This document shows, in pieces, positions 48,651 to 57,052 of a stretch of 64,000 nucleotides of DNA (the first letter of the stretch is position 1; each line of letters opens with the position of its first letter). The notes under the pieces are model-generated. The model saw nothing but the letters and a program-made list of their open reading frames with translations. It was not told the origin of the DNA and made no database searches. This DNA comes from Leptospira mtsangambouensis (GTDB lineage: Bacteria > Spirochaetota > Leptospiria > Leptospirales > Leptospiraceae). The stretch covers positions 1-64,000 of the forward strand of contig NZ_RQHK01000002.1 of assembly GCF_004770475.1 (NCBI RefSeq). The letters are read 5' to 3'. The position numbers and the translations under genes were made by a program.

Positions 48651-49472
48651 CTAAAATCCTCTTTCTATTTCCGACAAAGCCTCGTTACACATAGTTTTAT
48701 CCGTTTCTGATACCAATTGTGGTTTTATCTCTGTAAGAATTGACTTTGCTAGTTTAGATTCACCAGCATCCTTTAACGTAAGACCATAGTAAAGTTTAGC
48801 GGTCGTTTTGCGAGTAGAGGTTGGATACAATTCTAAATATTCTTTCCATGATTTAACGGCTGAGTCTTTAGGTCCATGGATGGATTTTACCAGGTTAAGG
48901 TTAAAATGTGCATTTTCTTTGAGAACTGGTAAAGATTTTGATTTTTGAATGGATTCAGTAAATTGTAATTCCGCTTTTTCGAATTCTTTGTTTTGGAAAT
49001 ACAGTAGACCCAACCTAAAATGAATATCCGGGCTGTTCTGATTTTTTCTAAGTTCTGTTTTGAGATAGGATTCCAAACTCGGTTCTTGGAGGATCCTTTT
49101 GGAAACGACCAGTATATCTTCTTTCGTAGCAAGTCCAGAAATCTTTGTGACGTAGTTCCCATCTCCGTCAATGAATAGGATCGTGGGATAACCTTCTATA
49201 TTGTATTTTTTTCGAAGGTTTGGAAACTCTTCTCCATCTAACCGAACCCTAACGAATTGATCCAATACTTTGCTTACTTCTGGATCAGGGAAAATTTCCT
49301 TTTCTAAAACCAAACAGTATGTACACCAATCTGCAAATACATCAACAATAATGAACTTTTTGTCATGTTTTGCTATTTCGAATCCCTTTTGGATTGAACT
49401 TCCCCAATTGGAATCAGCAAACAAGGAACTTGAGATGAGAAAGAAAAAAATTGGCAGAATCTTACGAACCAT
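48651..49472 (-). CDS. periplasmic thioredoxin-fold protein with TPR tail
   Basis: A 273-residue exported protein. A signal peptide (MVRKILPIFFFLISSSLFA) is followed by a thioredoxin-like domain with the redox pair DWCTYC (Cys50, Cys53) and EGYPTILFID carrying the cis-Pro. The C-terminal half has TPR-like helices (HFRLGLLYFQNKEFEKAELQ). It resembles DsbD-gamma/thiol-disulfide reductase domains that act outside the inner membrane. ATG 49472 is preferred over TTG 49475. It is divergent from hisE. Confidence 0.87.
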   Translation of the reverse strand: MVRKILPIFFFLISSSLFADSNWGSSIQKGFEIAKHDKKFIIVDVFADWCTYCLVLEKEIFPDPEVSKVLDQFVRVRLDGEEFPNLRKKYNIEGYPTILFIDGDGNYVTKISGLATKEDILVVSKRILQEPSLESYLKTELRKNQNSPDIHFRLGLLYFQNKEFEKAELQFTESIQKSKSLPVLKENAHFNLNLVKSIHGPKDSAVKSWKEYLELYPTSTRKTTAKLYYGLTLKDAGESKLAKSILTEIKPQLVSETDKTMCNEALSEIERGF

Positions 49473-49569
49473 CAACTGAATTCTATTGTTTTCCCATTTG
49501 TTTGAACAGTCAATTTTCGCTTTTTCGAAATGGAATGGGCAGTTTCTATGGTCGCTAGAAGGTCGAAAT

Positions 49570-49848
49570 ATGGATTTTTTACTGAAATTGGAAGAACTAC
49601 TCCGTAAACGTAAGGAAGAATTGCCTGAAAAGTCTTATACGGCAGAACTTTTCCGTGATGGAGTTGACCGAATCCTTAAAAAAATTGGGGAAGAGGCAGG
49701 TGAGGTGATCATCGCCGCAAAGAATCCTAATGAAAAAGAACTGATTCATGAAATTGCAGATTTGATTTTTCATTTAGAAGTGCTTATGGTAGAAAAAGGA
49801 ATTAGCCTGTCTACCATTGCGAAAGAATTGGAAAAACGACACAGCTAA
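49570..49848 (+). CDS. hisE: phosphoribosyl-ATP diphosphatase
   Basis: A 92-residue enzyme of the second step of histidine synthesis. The all-alpha MazG-like fold is recognised from [20 protein letters not shown] and [14 protein letters not shown], with the metal-binding Glu and Asp residues. I use ATG 49570, where the family starts and AGAAGG precedes; an upstream frame opening at 49486 has no family similarity. hisI is not fused or adjacent here. Confidence 0.92.
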   Translation: MDFLLKLEELLRKRKEELPEKSYTAELFRDGVDRILKKIGEEAGEVIIAAKNPNEKELIHEIADLIFHLEVLMVEKGISLSTIAKELEKRHS

Positions 49849-49872
49849 CGATTGTTTCCTGTTGGGAACACA

Positions 49873-50961
49873 ATGAAAATATTCCTGTATCTACTCTATC
49901 CCTTTAGTTTGCTTTACCGATTTTTGTTTTGGAGACAACAAAAGGGAATTACATCCTTTCATTTGCCTAATGCATTTGTTATCAGTGTTGGAAACATCAC
50001 TGTCGGGGGGACAGGCAAAACTCCATTCGTTCAATATTTGGTTCATTTTTTTAAAGAAACATACCCGAGTTATGCGATTACAATTTTATCTCGCGGGTAT
50101 AAAGCGGAAAAAAGTAGGGAAGGAGCCATTCTTCCCATTGAGTCAAATCCAAATCTTTATGGTGATGAACCAAGCCAACATAAAGAAACATTTCCGGACG
50201 TGCAGGTAATTATTGGTCGAGATCGAAAAAAAGCATTTTTAAATTACAACAAATTCCAATCCCCAAAACATATTGTGATTCTGGATGACGGTTTCCAACA
50301 TAAAGCAGTGCACCGTGATTTTGATTTTGTTTTATTGGATGCAAATTCTCCTTTTGGAAATGGTTTTACAATCCCAATTGGTTTTTTAAGAGAACCGGTT
50401 CATCATCTCAAAAGAGCAGATGCGATTCTTTTTACAAAATTAACTTCTAACAATCGAGAGAAGTTAGAAGAATATAAGAATCTACTAAATCTCGTTGGAA
50501 TCGAAGCTCCCATTTTTCATTCTAATTTTACAGCTTCTATAAAAGAAGTGATCTTTGGTCAAAGTTTTTTGCTGAAATCCTACGAGCCCAATCAAGATGA
50601 AAAATATTTTTTAGTTACTGGTGTTGGAAATCCAAACCATGTTTACGAAACAGCTAAGTTATCTTTGAAATCCGATTCTATTCGAAAAAAGTTTTTCCCT
50701 GATCACTTTGAGTTCCACTCAGATTCTTTAGAATCCTTAATCGATGAAATTAAAGAATGTGAAATCTTGGTAACAACTGAAAAAGACTGGGTTAAGATGC
50801 GATCGAATCTTCAATTTGTTCAAACATTGGAAAAAAAGAAGATTCGATTGTTGTTAATTTTGATTCAAGTAGCTGTGGATGAAGATCAAGAATTGAAATC
50901 TATGTTAGCTGCTCTCGTTTCCACATACGAAGCAAAAATCGATCAGGTTTCAAAGATTTAG
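49873..50961 (+). CDS. lpxK: tetraacyldisaccharide 4'-kinase
   Basis: A 362-residue inner-membrane-associated kinase of lipid A synthesis. An N-terminal hydrophobic helix (MKIFLYLLYPFSLLYRFLFW) is followed by the Walker A motif GNITVGGTGKTPF, ILSRGYK, GDEP and ILDDGFQH, all diagnostic. ATG 49873 is preferred over TTG 49852. Its presence shows that the organism makes lipid A. The 3' end overlaps the convergent MnmC-type oxidase gene by 62 bp. Confidence 0.94.
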   Translation: MKIFLYLLYPFSLLYRFLFWRQQKGITSFHLPNAFVISVGNITVGGTGKTPFVQYLVHFFKETYPSYAITILSRGYKAEKSREGAILPIESNPNLYGDEPSQHKETFPDVQVIIGRDRKKAFLNYNKFQSPKHIVILDDGFQHKAVHRDFDFVLLDANSPFGNGFTIPIGFLREPVHHLKRADAILFTKLTSNNREKLEEYKNLLNLVGIEAPIFHSNFTASIKEVIFGQSFLLKSYEPNQDEKYFLVTGVGNPNHVYETAKLSLKSDSIRKKFFPDHFEFHSDSLESLIDEIKECEILVTTEKDWVKMRSNLQFVQTLEKKKIRLLLILIQVAVDEDQELKSMLAALVSTYEAKIDQVSKI

Positions 50962-52093
50962 AAATAGATTCTGTCGTTATTTTCTGACCTTCAATCATTT
51001 CAGAAACCAAAATTTCCGCAGCAAATAATGCATGAGTGAGCCCTCTTGACCCAAGGCCATTTAGAATCCCTACAGATTTGTAATAAGGGATATCCATTTG
51101 TTTTTTTCCATTTCTCAAAACGTTTTGGTATTTCACTGATAGATCCAGTTTTGACATATTTGGCAATTTCCCTACAACTGGGTGCCTATCTTGTGACTGG
51201 GTACGGTAACTAACTCTTGTTGGAAACAAACTAGGGTTTTGTGGTCCCCAAGGTTCAGAAAGCTTTGGTAGCATTTTTATAAGTTTTTGCCAAAGTAAAA
51301 TTGATTCTTCGGGTCTTGGGTTTTCCTCTAGTTTGTATTCGTCGAATGTTGCACCTAATACTTGATAACCGTCAATTGCTGAAGTAATATAATCGCCATA
51401 GAGAATTCCATGAATATTTGTTGGTTTTTTTTCAGGGAACTTTAGAATTTGTCCTCTCACCTTTTGTAATGGTAACCAGTTTGAATGTGGATCGTTTGCA
51501 AATTGGTATCCTTGGCTCAGGAATAAGTAGTCGCAATGGATTTCTCCATCTGAAGTTTGACAAATGACTTTCTCTTCGTTTCCTGATTCTTCCCAACTAT
51601 GTAATTTACAAGAATACTTTGTTTCTGGATTGGAAATGGTTAGTATTTGTTTTGTTAGGTCCACAGGAGAAACAGATTTTCCGTTAGGGAAAAATATTGC
51701 GGGCAAACCAGAGAATGGTTCAATTTTTTCGATTGCGACATTGTCTGGAATTTGATGCGATTTAATTGCGTTCGAATAACGATCGTATGCCGCATCCGTG
51801 TCCATTAGAAAGTAAATGCCATCAACATGTGGGACAAGTGATTTTAAATGGAAATCTTCCCAAATCGAAAGAAAATATTGAAAGGCTGAAAGCGAGAATT
51901 CTGATTCGGCTAGTTTGTGTTTTGTGAGGAAGGGGTATACGACACCAATTGGATTTCCACTTGCATGTTGAGCCGGCCCCGATTCAGCATCGAGGAGAAT
52001 GGTTTGGATATTTCTTTTTTTTAATGCAAAACAAATACTTGCCCCTGAAATTCCAGCTCCGACTACTACGGCTTTTTTCACGTTTGCGTTCAT
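50900..52093 (-). CDS. FAD oxidoreductase, MnmC C-domain type (tRNA cmnm5U to nm5U)
   Basis: A 397-residue DAO-type flavoprotein equivalent to the C-terminal half of bifunctional MnmC. The FAD-binding motif is VVVGAGISGASICFALKKR; further matches are SGNPIGVVYPFLTKH, GLGSRGLTHALFAAEIL and RVSYRTQSQDRHPVVG. It would remove the carboxymethyl group from cmnm5(s2)U34 of tRNA. It overlaps the methyltransferase gene by 4 bp (ATGA), in the same order as the two halves of the E. coli fusion, so both probably still act together. Confidence 0.87.
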   Translation of the reverse strand: MNANVKKAVVVGAGISGASICFALKKRNIQTILLDAESGPAQHASGNPIGVVYPFLTKHKLAESEFSLSAFQYFLSIWEDFHLKSLVPHVDGIYFLMDTDAAYDRYSNAIKSHQIPDNVAIEKIEPFSGLPAIFFPNGKSVSPVDLTKQILTISNPETKYSCKLHSWEESGNEEKVICQTSDGEIHCDYLFLSQGYQFANDPHSNWLPLQKVRGQILKFPEKKPTNIHGILYGDYITSAIDGYQVLGATFDEYKLEENPRPEESILLWQKLIKMLPKLSEPWGPQNPSLFPTRVSYRTQSQDRHPVVGKLPNMSKLDLSVKYQNVLRNGKKQMDIPYYKSVGILNGLGSRGLTHALFAAEILVSEMIEGQKITTESISKSLKPDRFLLRMWKREQLT

Positions 52094-52845
52094 TTAGTTG
52101 ATTCCAAATACCCTGAAATCATTTCTCGTTTGCGTCCAAATCCTTTTTTCTTTTCTACAACAAATCCAAGTTCGGCGAGACCTCTTCTCAGAAATCCAGC
52201 CGAGGAGAATGTTGCAAAACTAGTTCCTGGAATAGACTTTGTTTTTAACAATCTTAAGGATTCTTGGGACCACATATCTGGATTTTTCCCTGGTGAAAAT
52301 CCATCCAAATACCAAACATCAATTTCTGGGAATTGCGGAAGGCAATATTTTATATCACCAAAAAATACTTTTAAATCAAAATGGCTTCGAAGATTGGAAT
52401 GTTCCCATGTATAAGTCCAGAGATTTCGAGAGTTATCGATTTGCCAAATTTCCAAAGCTTTTTCATAGGATAGGATTAATTCATCAAACCAAAATTCCTT
52501 TTCCGGATAACTATTGTTTAACGATAGGAGAATTTCTTTTGGTAAAGGGTAACCTTCTAAACTTATGAACTCAGTCGGTCTAGGGTGATCTAACGACTTC
52601 CATATTTCTAAAGTTACGAACAAATTGAGCCCTGAACCAAATCCTAATTCTCCAATTCGAAATTTGGATTTTTCCGTTTTTTCTAGTTTCTCGGTGACTC
52701 TGTTCCCTTCGAGGAATACATAATTAGATTCTTCAAAGCCACCGTCTTTGGAAAAATATACATCATCAAATAACAAGGATACGGGGACTCCATCTTTGAA
52801 CTCGATGGTGTTTTTTAGATTATTTCTGGGATTGACTGGTTCCAT
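52090..52845 (-). CDS. SAM methyltransferase, MnmC N-domain type (tRNA nm5U to mnm5U)
   Basis: A 251-residue methyltransferase equivalent to the N-terminal half of MnmC (MnmD when separate). Motifs: DDVYFSKDGGFEESNYVFLEGN, summarised here by its DVYFS start, then GELGFGSGLNL (64-74) for SAM binding, EVWYLDG-like VWYLDGFSPGKNPDMWS, and GTSFATFSSAGFLRRGL. It would methylate nm5U34 in tRNA. It is the first gene of the pair; upstream lies a 534-bp non-coding stretch. Confidence 0.88.
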   Translation of the reverse strand: MEPVNPRNNLKNTIEFKDGVPVSLLFDDVYFSKDGGFEESNYVFLEGNRVTEKLEKTEKSKFRIGELGFGSGLNLFVTLEIWKSLDHPRPTEFISLEGYPLPKEILLSLNNSYPEKEFWFDELILSYEKALEIWQIDNSRNLWTYTWEHSNLRSHFDLKVFFGDIKYCLPQFPEIDVWYLDGFSPGKNPDMWSQESLRLLKTKSIPGTSFATFSSAGFLRRGLAELGFVVEKKKGFGRKREMISGYLESTK

Positions 52846-52913
52846 CAGGGGTCTATCCCATCTTCCTCGGTCCCGGTTGCATTGGAAACTGAATCTTTTT
52901 TTACCATTCCTGT

Positions 52914-53189
52914 AAAAGGTAACTCACTTACTTTTTGCAGTCGGTTTCTTTGGAAATTCACTGACAAAGGAAATCCGACTCCTTTCGAAACTCAGTTTCA
53001 AAAGAAAGTGCCTCACTAAAAAGCCAATAGGGAATCGACTTCCCTTCGTTGCTTTCCTCCAAAAGAAAATTCAAACTTATGCACCAGGAAAACCCGCCCC
53101 CCTTTAAAACCATTTTCCTTTGAAACCCACTCTCCAAAGAAAGTTACTTTCCCTTTTCCCTCCCTTTCTTTCGAAACTCACTTACCCTT
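52914..53189. repeat. iterated degenerate GAAACTCACTTAC-like motif in a 534-bp gene-free stretch
   Basis: The stretch 52846-53379 holds no credible gene. Within it a motif near CTTTCGAAACTCACTTAC recurs about five times: 52914-52935 (AACTCACTTAC), 52946-52971 (GGAAATTCACTGAC), 52981-53010, 53116-53147 and 53164-53189 (again AACTCACTTAC). Several copies are followed by CAAAGAAAG, and the third has internal symmetry (GAAAC-TCA-GTTTC). The plus strand is pyrimidine-rich between copies. Nothing else is recognised apart from a small hairpin (ACCCA-AACC-TGGGT, 53283-53296). Function unknown; binding sites or a decayed repeat are possible. Confidence 0.5.
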
Positions 53190-53379
53190 TCCAACTTTTT
53201 CCTACTATTTTCAAACCTCATCCATCCTTCGCACCGAAAACAAGTTCCCGGCTTCAAAGTTCCATTCGCTGCGGTCACCATACCCAAACCTGGGTTCGCT
53301 GAATTTATTATGTCTCATAAAAAAGGCTTTTCAAAAGGAGGGTACTCTTCATATTTTTCCCAGGTTCGGGGGATATTCT

Positions 53380-54711
53380 ATGGATTTTGTAAAAATCCGA
53401 GGCAAAGACTTACAAGACTGCATCATGCAGATGAAAATGAAATACGGTCCAGAGGCACATCTCTATGACCAAAGGGTGATCACAGAAGGTGGGCTTTTTG
53501 GTACAGGGCTTATGGCCCAACGGATGTACGAAATTGATGTAGGTGTTCCCGAAAAACAAAATTCCAAAGAGAGAATTGAACGTAAGTTAAAGGATCTCAA
53601 AGAACTGATCAAACAAAAGCAGAAAACAGAATCCCTTCCTGAATCAAGTCTTGTTGGAATTGGATCGAACCAATCTTCTGCTGGGAATCTCCATCTTCGC
53701 AAAAAAAATATCGATGCCGTCCGTCCTTTTTCTGAGCGCCGTCGTAGACAAAATCCTCCTGTTTACGAAATTGAAGCGGAAGAAGAAAGACCAGTTGGTT
53801 TATCCATTTCGGAAGCAAAAGATTCTATACTTGAGGTGGCGACCCCATCGAAACCAAGACCACCGGAAAGACACCCTCATATCCAAAGACTCATTGATCG
53901 TCTGTTAAATGAAGGGATGTCTTCCAATTTTTTAGATGAAATGGCGGTAGCTTTAGAACGTAGGTTATCTGCTGTGGATCTCACTCGTTATGCGAACGTG
54001 ACTGAAAAGGCTGTGACCTATCTAGAGGAAAGAATCCAAATCGACTCTGATTTGTTTAGTGGGACCCCTCGTGGGAAACGAAAGGTGATATTTTTTGTAG
54101 GACCGACTGGATCAGGGAAAACAACATCCATTGCAAAACTGGCAGCAAAGTACAGTTTGCACATGGGTAAAAAAGTTTCCCTGTATACGACTGACAACTA
54201 TCGGATTGCTGCCATCGACCAACTTAAGTTTTATGCAGATGCAATGGGACTTCCGTTTTATGCAGCCAAAGATTTACGTAAATGGAAGGAGACCATTGTC
54301 CGCGATGGATCGGAACTGATCCTTGTCGACACAGCTGGTTATTCCCACAGGAAGTCTGAAAACCTAGAAAAACTTCAGGAATTCTACCAAGTTTTTGGGG
54401 AAAAGGATTATATCGAAACAGTCTTAGTGCTTTCCTCTACTGTCTCAAAAGACAATGCGCTTGCAGTAGCGAATGCCTACGAATCGGTCGGGTATAAAAG
54501 AATTTTATTAACTAAGCTGGATGAAGCAGAATTTTTAGGTTCTGTAGTGGAATTGGCCGATACTATTCACAGGGAATTCGCATTTTTAAGTGTGGGCCAG
54601 GATGTTCCTTTTGATATCCTAAATGCCTCGAAAAAACTTCTTGCCGAATGTGTGATTTTTCCGGAAAAATTGAAAGGGATAGCGGGGGAGGTCTTCGAAA
54701 AGACCGTGTAA
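53380..54711 (+). CDS. flhF: flagellar GTPase FlhF
   Basis: A 443-residue SRP-type GTPase that sets flagellar placement and number. The N-terminal B domain starts MDFVKIRGKDLQDCIMQMKM, a basic linker follows, and the NG domain (from about 165) has the P-loop VGPTGSGKTTSIAKLAAKY (about 240-258), TTDNYRIAAIDQLK and DTAGYSHR. GGGGGA precedes the ATG. It is the first gene of a cluster with flhG and fliA, the usual bacterial order. Confidence 0.96.
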   Translation: MDFVKIRGKDLQDCIMQMKMKYGPEAHLYDQRVITEGGLFGTGLMAQRMYEIDVGVPEKQNSKERIERKLKDLKELIKQKQKTESLPESSLVGIGSNQSSAGNLHLRKKNIDAVRPFSERRRRQNPPVYEIEAEEERPVGLSISEAKDSILEVATPSKPRPPERHPHIQRLIDRLLNEGMSSNFLDEMAVALERRLSAVDLTRYANVTEKAVTYLEERIQIDSDLFSGTPRGKRKVIFFVGPTGSGKTTSIAKLAAKYSLHMGKKVSLYTTDNYRIAAIDQLKFYADAMGLPFYAAKDLRKWKETIVRDGSELILVDTAGYSHRKSENLEKLQEFYQVFGEKDYIETVLVLSSTVSKDNALAVANAYESVGYKRILLTKLDEAEFLGSVVELADTIHREFAFLSVGQDVPFDILNASKKLLAECVIFPEKLKGIAGEVFEKTV

Positions 54712-54745
54712 CCAGCTTCGTTATCCTTAAGACCTAGGGGTAACG

Positions 54746-55669
54746 ATGGACCAAGCTGCAAATCTTAGAAAGCTCACTGAATCTGGTGCTGGATTAAAAC
54801 TTGTTCAACCCCAGGACACAGTGAAAAAAACCAAAATCATTGCGGTGGCATCTGGAAAAGGTGGTGTGGGAAAGAGCACTGTCTCTGTTAACCTCGCCAT
54901 CTCAATCGCAAAGACAGGACTCAAAGTTTTAATTTTTGATGGTGACTTGGGTCTTGCGAACGTAAACGTCCTACTTGGCATCATTCCTAAATACAATTTA
55001 TACCATGTGGTGAAAGGCCATAAGTCTTTAAAAGACATTGTCATCTCCACTCCAGAAGGGGTAGACATCATTGCTGGTGCCTCTGGGTATTCTCAACTTG
55101 CCAATCTCAACGAAACACAAAGAAACAATTTAATCAAAGGATTTGCAGAGCTCGATCGTTACGATGTCATGATCATTGACACTGGTGCTGGAATTTCTGC
55201 CAATGTGATTGGGCTTGTGATGCCGGCAGACGAAGTGGTTGTGGTCACAACCCCAGAGCCAACTTCCATTACCGATTCTTATGGCCTGATCAAATCCATT
55301 GTTTCCCAATCCAAAGACAAAAATCTAAAAATCATCGTCAACCGGGTTCGTTCTGCGATAGAAGGGAAAAAAGTTGCCGACCGTGTCATTGATATCTCTG
55401 GTCAATTTTTAGAAGTGCAAGTGGAAAACTTGGGATTTATCTTCCAAGATGAAGAAGTAGAAAAATCGATCCGGGAACAAAAACCATTCATTATCGGAGC
55501 TCCTCGCTCTAAAGCAGCAGCTTGTCTGACACGAGTCACTCACACCCTCTTACAAACCGAAGGTGGGTTTTCCGATGAAGAAGGACTCACAGGGTTCTTC
55601 AAAAAATTCTTTAGCTTTGTTGATTTCAAAGAAAAGGAAATGGATGAGAAGATGGAGGAAGACAACTAA
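54746..55669 (+). CDS. flhG: flagellar number regulator FlhG (MinD-like ATPase)
   Basis: A 307-residue ParA/MinD-family ATPase. The deviant Walker A is [17 protein letters not shown] (residues 36-52), followed by [15 protein letters not shown] and IIDTGAGIS. It partners FlhF. The C-terminal 40 residues are acidic and Phe-rich ([20 protein letters not shown]) in place of a plain MinD amphipathic helix. An AGGGG ribosome site precedes the ATG. Confidence 0.95.
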   Translation: MDQAANLRKLTESGAGLKLVQPQDTVKKTKIIAVASGKGGVGKSTVSVNLAISIAKTGLKVLIFDGDLGLANVNVLLGIIPKYNLYHVVKGHKSLKDIVISTPEGVDIIAGASGYSQLANLNETQRNNLIKGFAELDRYDVMIIDTGAGISANVIGLVMPADEVVVVTTPEPTSITDSYGLIKSIVSQSKDKNLKIIVNRVRSAIEGKKVADRVIDISGQFLEVQVENLGFIFQDEEVEKSIREQKPFIIGAPRSKAAACLTRVTHTLLQTEGGFSDEEGLTGFFKKFFSFVDFKEKEMDEKMEEDN

Positions 55670-56143
55670 GTGCTCATCGGATTTGTACTGGGATTTGCGA
55701 TTCTCGGAGCCATCATCAGTTCTGTTTGTGGGTTTCTTGTCGGGAATCGTCTCGGTTATATCTTCTTTGTCTCTCTTATCTCCACGTTTGCCTTTGGTGG
55801 TTTGGGATTTGGAGTTTTCAGCATCTTACAAAAGAAAGTCCCTGAATTTTTAGAGTTCCTTTCTGCCTTCTCCATAGGAGGATTTGGTGGGGAAAGCCAC
55901 TCAGATGACCTAGACCACGAGCATGGTGGGATCGAATCTTCTCGTTCTGAATCGATGGGCTCAGATGACTTTGGAGTCCAACAGGTTGGGGATGCGGCTA
56001 TGGATGCAAAACTTGCAATGGCCAAGTCTGGAAAATTCGGAGATCACATCATCGTGGACAAAATTGCGATCAAAAACGAGCCAAAACTCATGGCGGAGGC
56101 CATTCGCACCATGATGGCGAAGGATGATACCCAAGAGGGTTGA
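55670..56143 (+). CDS. small membrane protein in flagellar cluster, unknown
   Basis: A 157-residue protein with a GTG start immediately after the flhG stop. Two membrane helices (about 2-24 and 28-52, VLIGFVLGFAILGAIISSVC then FFVSLISTFAFGGLGFGVFS) are followed by an acidic, His/Ser-rich stretch (SHSDDLDHEHGG) and a basic C-terminus. No family is recognised. The lack of any gap from flhG and the position before fliA suggest a flagellar or membrane-localisation role, which is inference. Confidence 0.72.
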   Translation: MLIGFVLGFAILGAIISSVCGFLVGNRLGYIFFVSLISTFAFGGLGFGVFSILQKKVPEFLEFLSAFSIGGFGGESHSDDLDHEHGGIESSRSESMGSDDFGVQQVGDAAMDAKLAMAKSGKFGDHIIVDKIAIKNEPKLMAEAIRTMMAKDDTQEG

Positions 56144-56245
56144 AAAATTACTGTTTTTAGAGGACATAAGAAAAAATCCTCTTGTAATTTCCTCTTCTTT
56201 ACGATTTTTTCTATAAAGTAAAGAGATTCCGTACTTCGGTTCCCT

Positions 56246-57046
56246 ATGTCAAGATTGCTAGACAAATACAATCAGTTTGATGAGACAGATCTTTGGAAAA
56301 AATACCGTGTCACTAAGGATGCGGAGATCCGAAGTTACCTTGTTGAAAAATATTCACCTCTCGTCAAACACGTGGCAGGGCGAATTGCCATTGGTATGCC
56401 TCAAAATGTTGAGTTTGAAGACCTCGTCAGTTATGGCGTCTTTGGTCTGTTAGATGCCATTGAAAAATTTGACCCTTCCAGAGAAATTAAATTCAAAACT
56501 TATGCGATGACCCGTATCCGTGGGTCCATCTTTGACGAACTCCGAAGTGTGGATTGGATCCCTCGTTCCATTCGTCAAAAAGCAAAACAACTAGAAAACA
56601 TCATTGCCATGCTTGAAAACAAGGAAGGCAAAAAAGTGGATGATGAAGAGATCGCAAAAGAACTCGGCGTCTCCATGGAAGAATACAATTCTCTCCTAGC
56701 AAAACTTTCTGGAACCTCTCTTGTATCTCTCAATGATATTTGGTTTCTCGGTGATGAGAACGATGAAGTTTCCTTTATGGAAACTCTCGAGTCTCCGATG
56801 AATATGAACCCGGACAATATCATCGAAAAAGAAGAAATCAAAAACGTAATTGTAGAAGCCATTCAATCACTTCCGGAAAAAGAAAAGAAAGTCATTGTAC
56901 TCTATTATTATGAAGACCTCACTCTCAAAGAAATCGGTGAGGTTTTAGAAGTTACGGAATCAAGAATTTCCCAACTTCATACAAAAGCAGTCGCAAGGCT
57001 TCGTAGCAAACTCTCCAAAGTAAAATCCGCGATCCAGAAAAGGTAA
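56246..57046 (+). CDS. fliA: flagellar sigma factor FliA (sigma28/WhiG family)
   Basis: A 266-residue sigma-70 family factor for late flagellar and chemotaxis genes. Region 2 contains [20 protein letters not shown] and [32 protein letters not shown] follows, and region 4 has [20 protein letters not shown]. In the 102-bp gap before it lies TCTTTAC-N15-GTAAAGA (56196-56224), a possible regulatory or structural element. A 6-bp gap joins it to the FapA-type gene. Confidence 0.95.
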   Translation: MSRLLDKYNQFDETDLWKKYRVTKDAEIRSYLVEKYSPLVKHVAGRIAIGMPQNVEFEDLVSYGVFGLLDAIEKFDPSREIKFKTYAMTRIRGSIFDELRSVDWIPRSIRQKAKQLENIIAMLENKEGKKVDDEEIAKELGVSMEEYNSLLAKLSGTSLVSLNDIWFLGDENDEVSFMETLESPMNMNPDNIIEKEEIKNVIVEAIQSLPEKEKKVIVLYYYEDLTLKEIGEVLEVTESRISQLHTKAVARLRSKLSKVKSAIQKR

Positions 57047-57052
57047 ACAGAT

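Noticed and set aside
53120..53302. 60-residue plus-strand frame in the non-coding stretch before flhF
   Set aside because: It has no ribosome site, is built from the pyrimidine-rich repeat sequence and has biased composition (Pro/Ser/Leu/Phe).
56196..56224. TCTTTAC-N15-GTAAAGA as a terminator before fliA
   Set aside because: The stem is AT-rich with a long loop and no following T run; it could be an operator, but termination is not supported.
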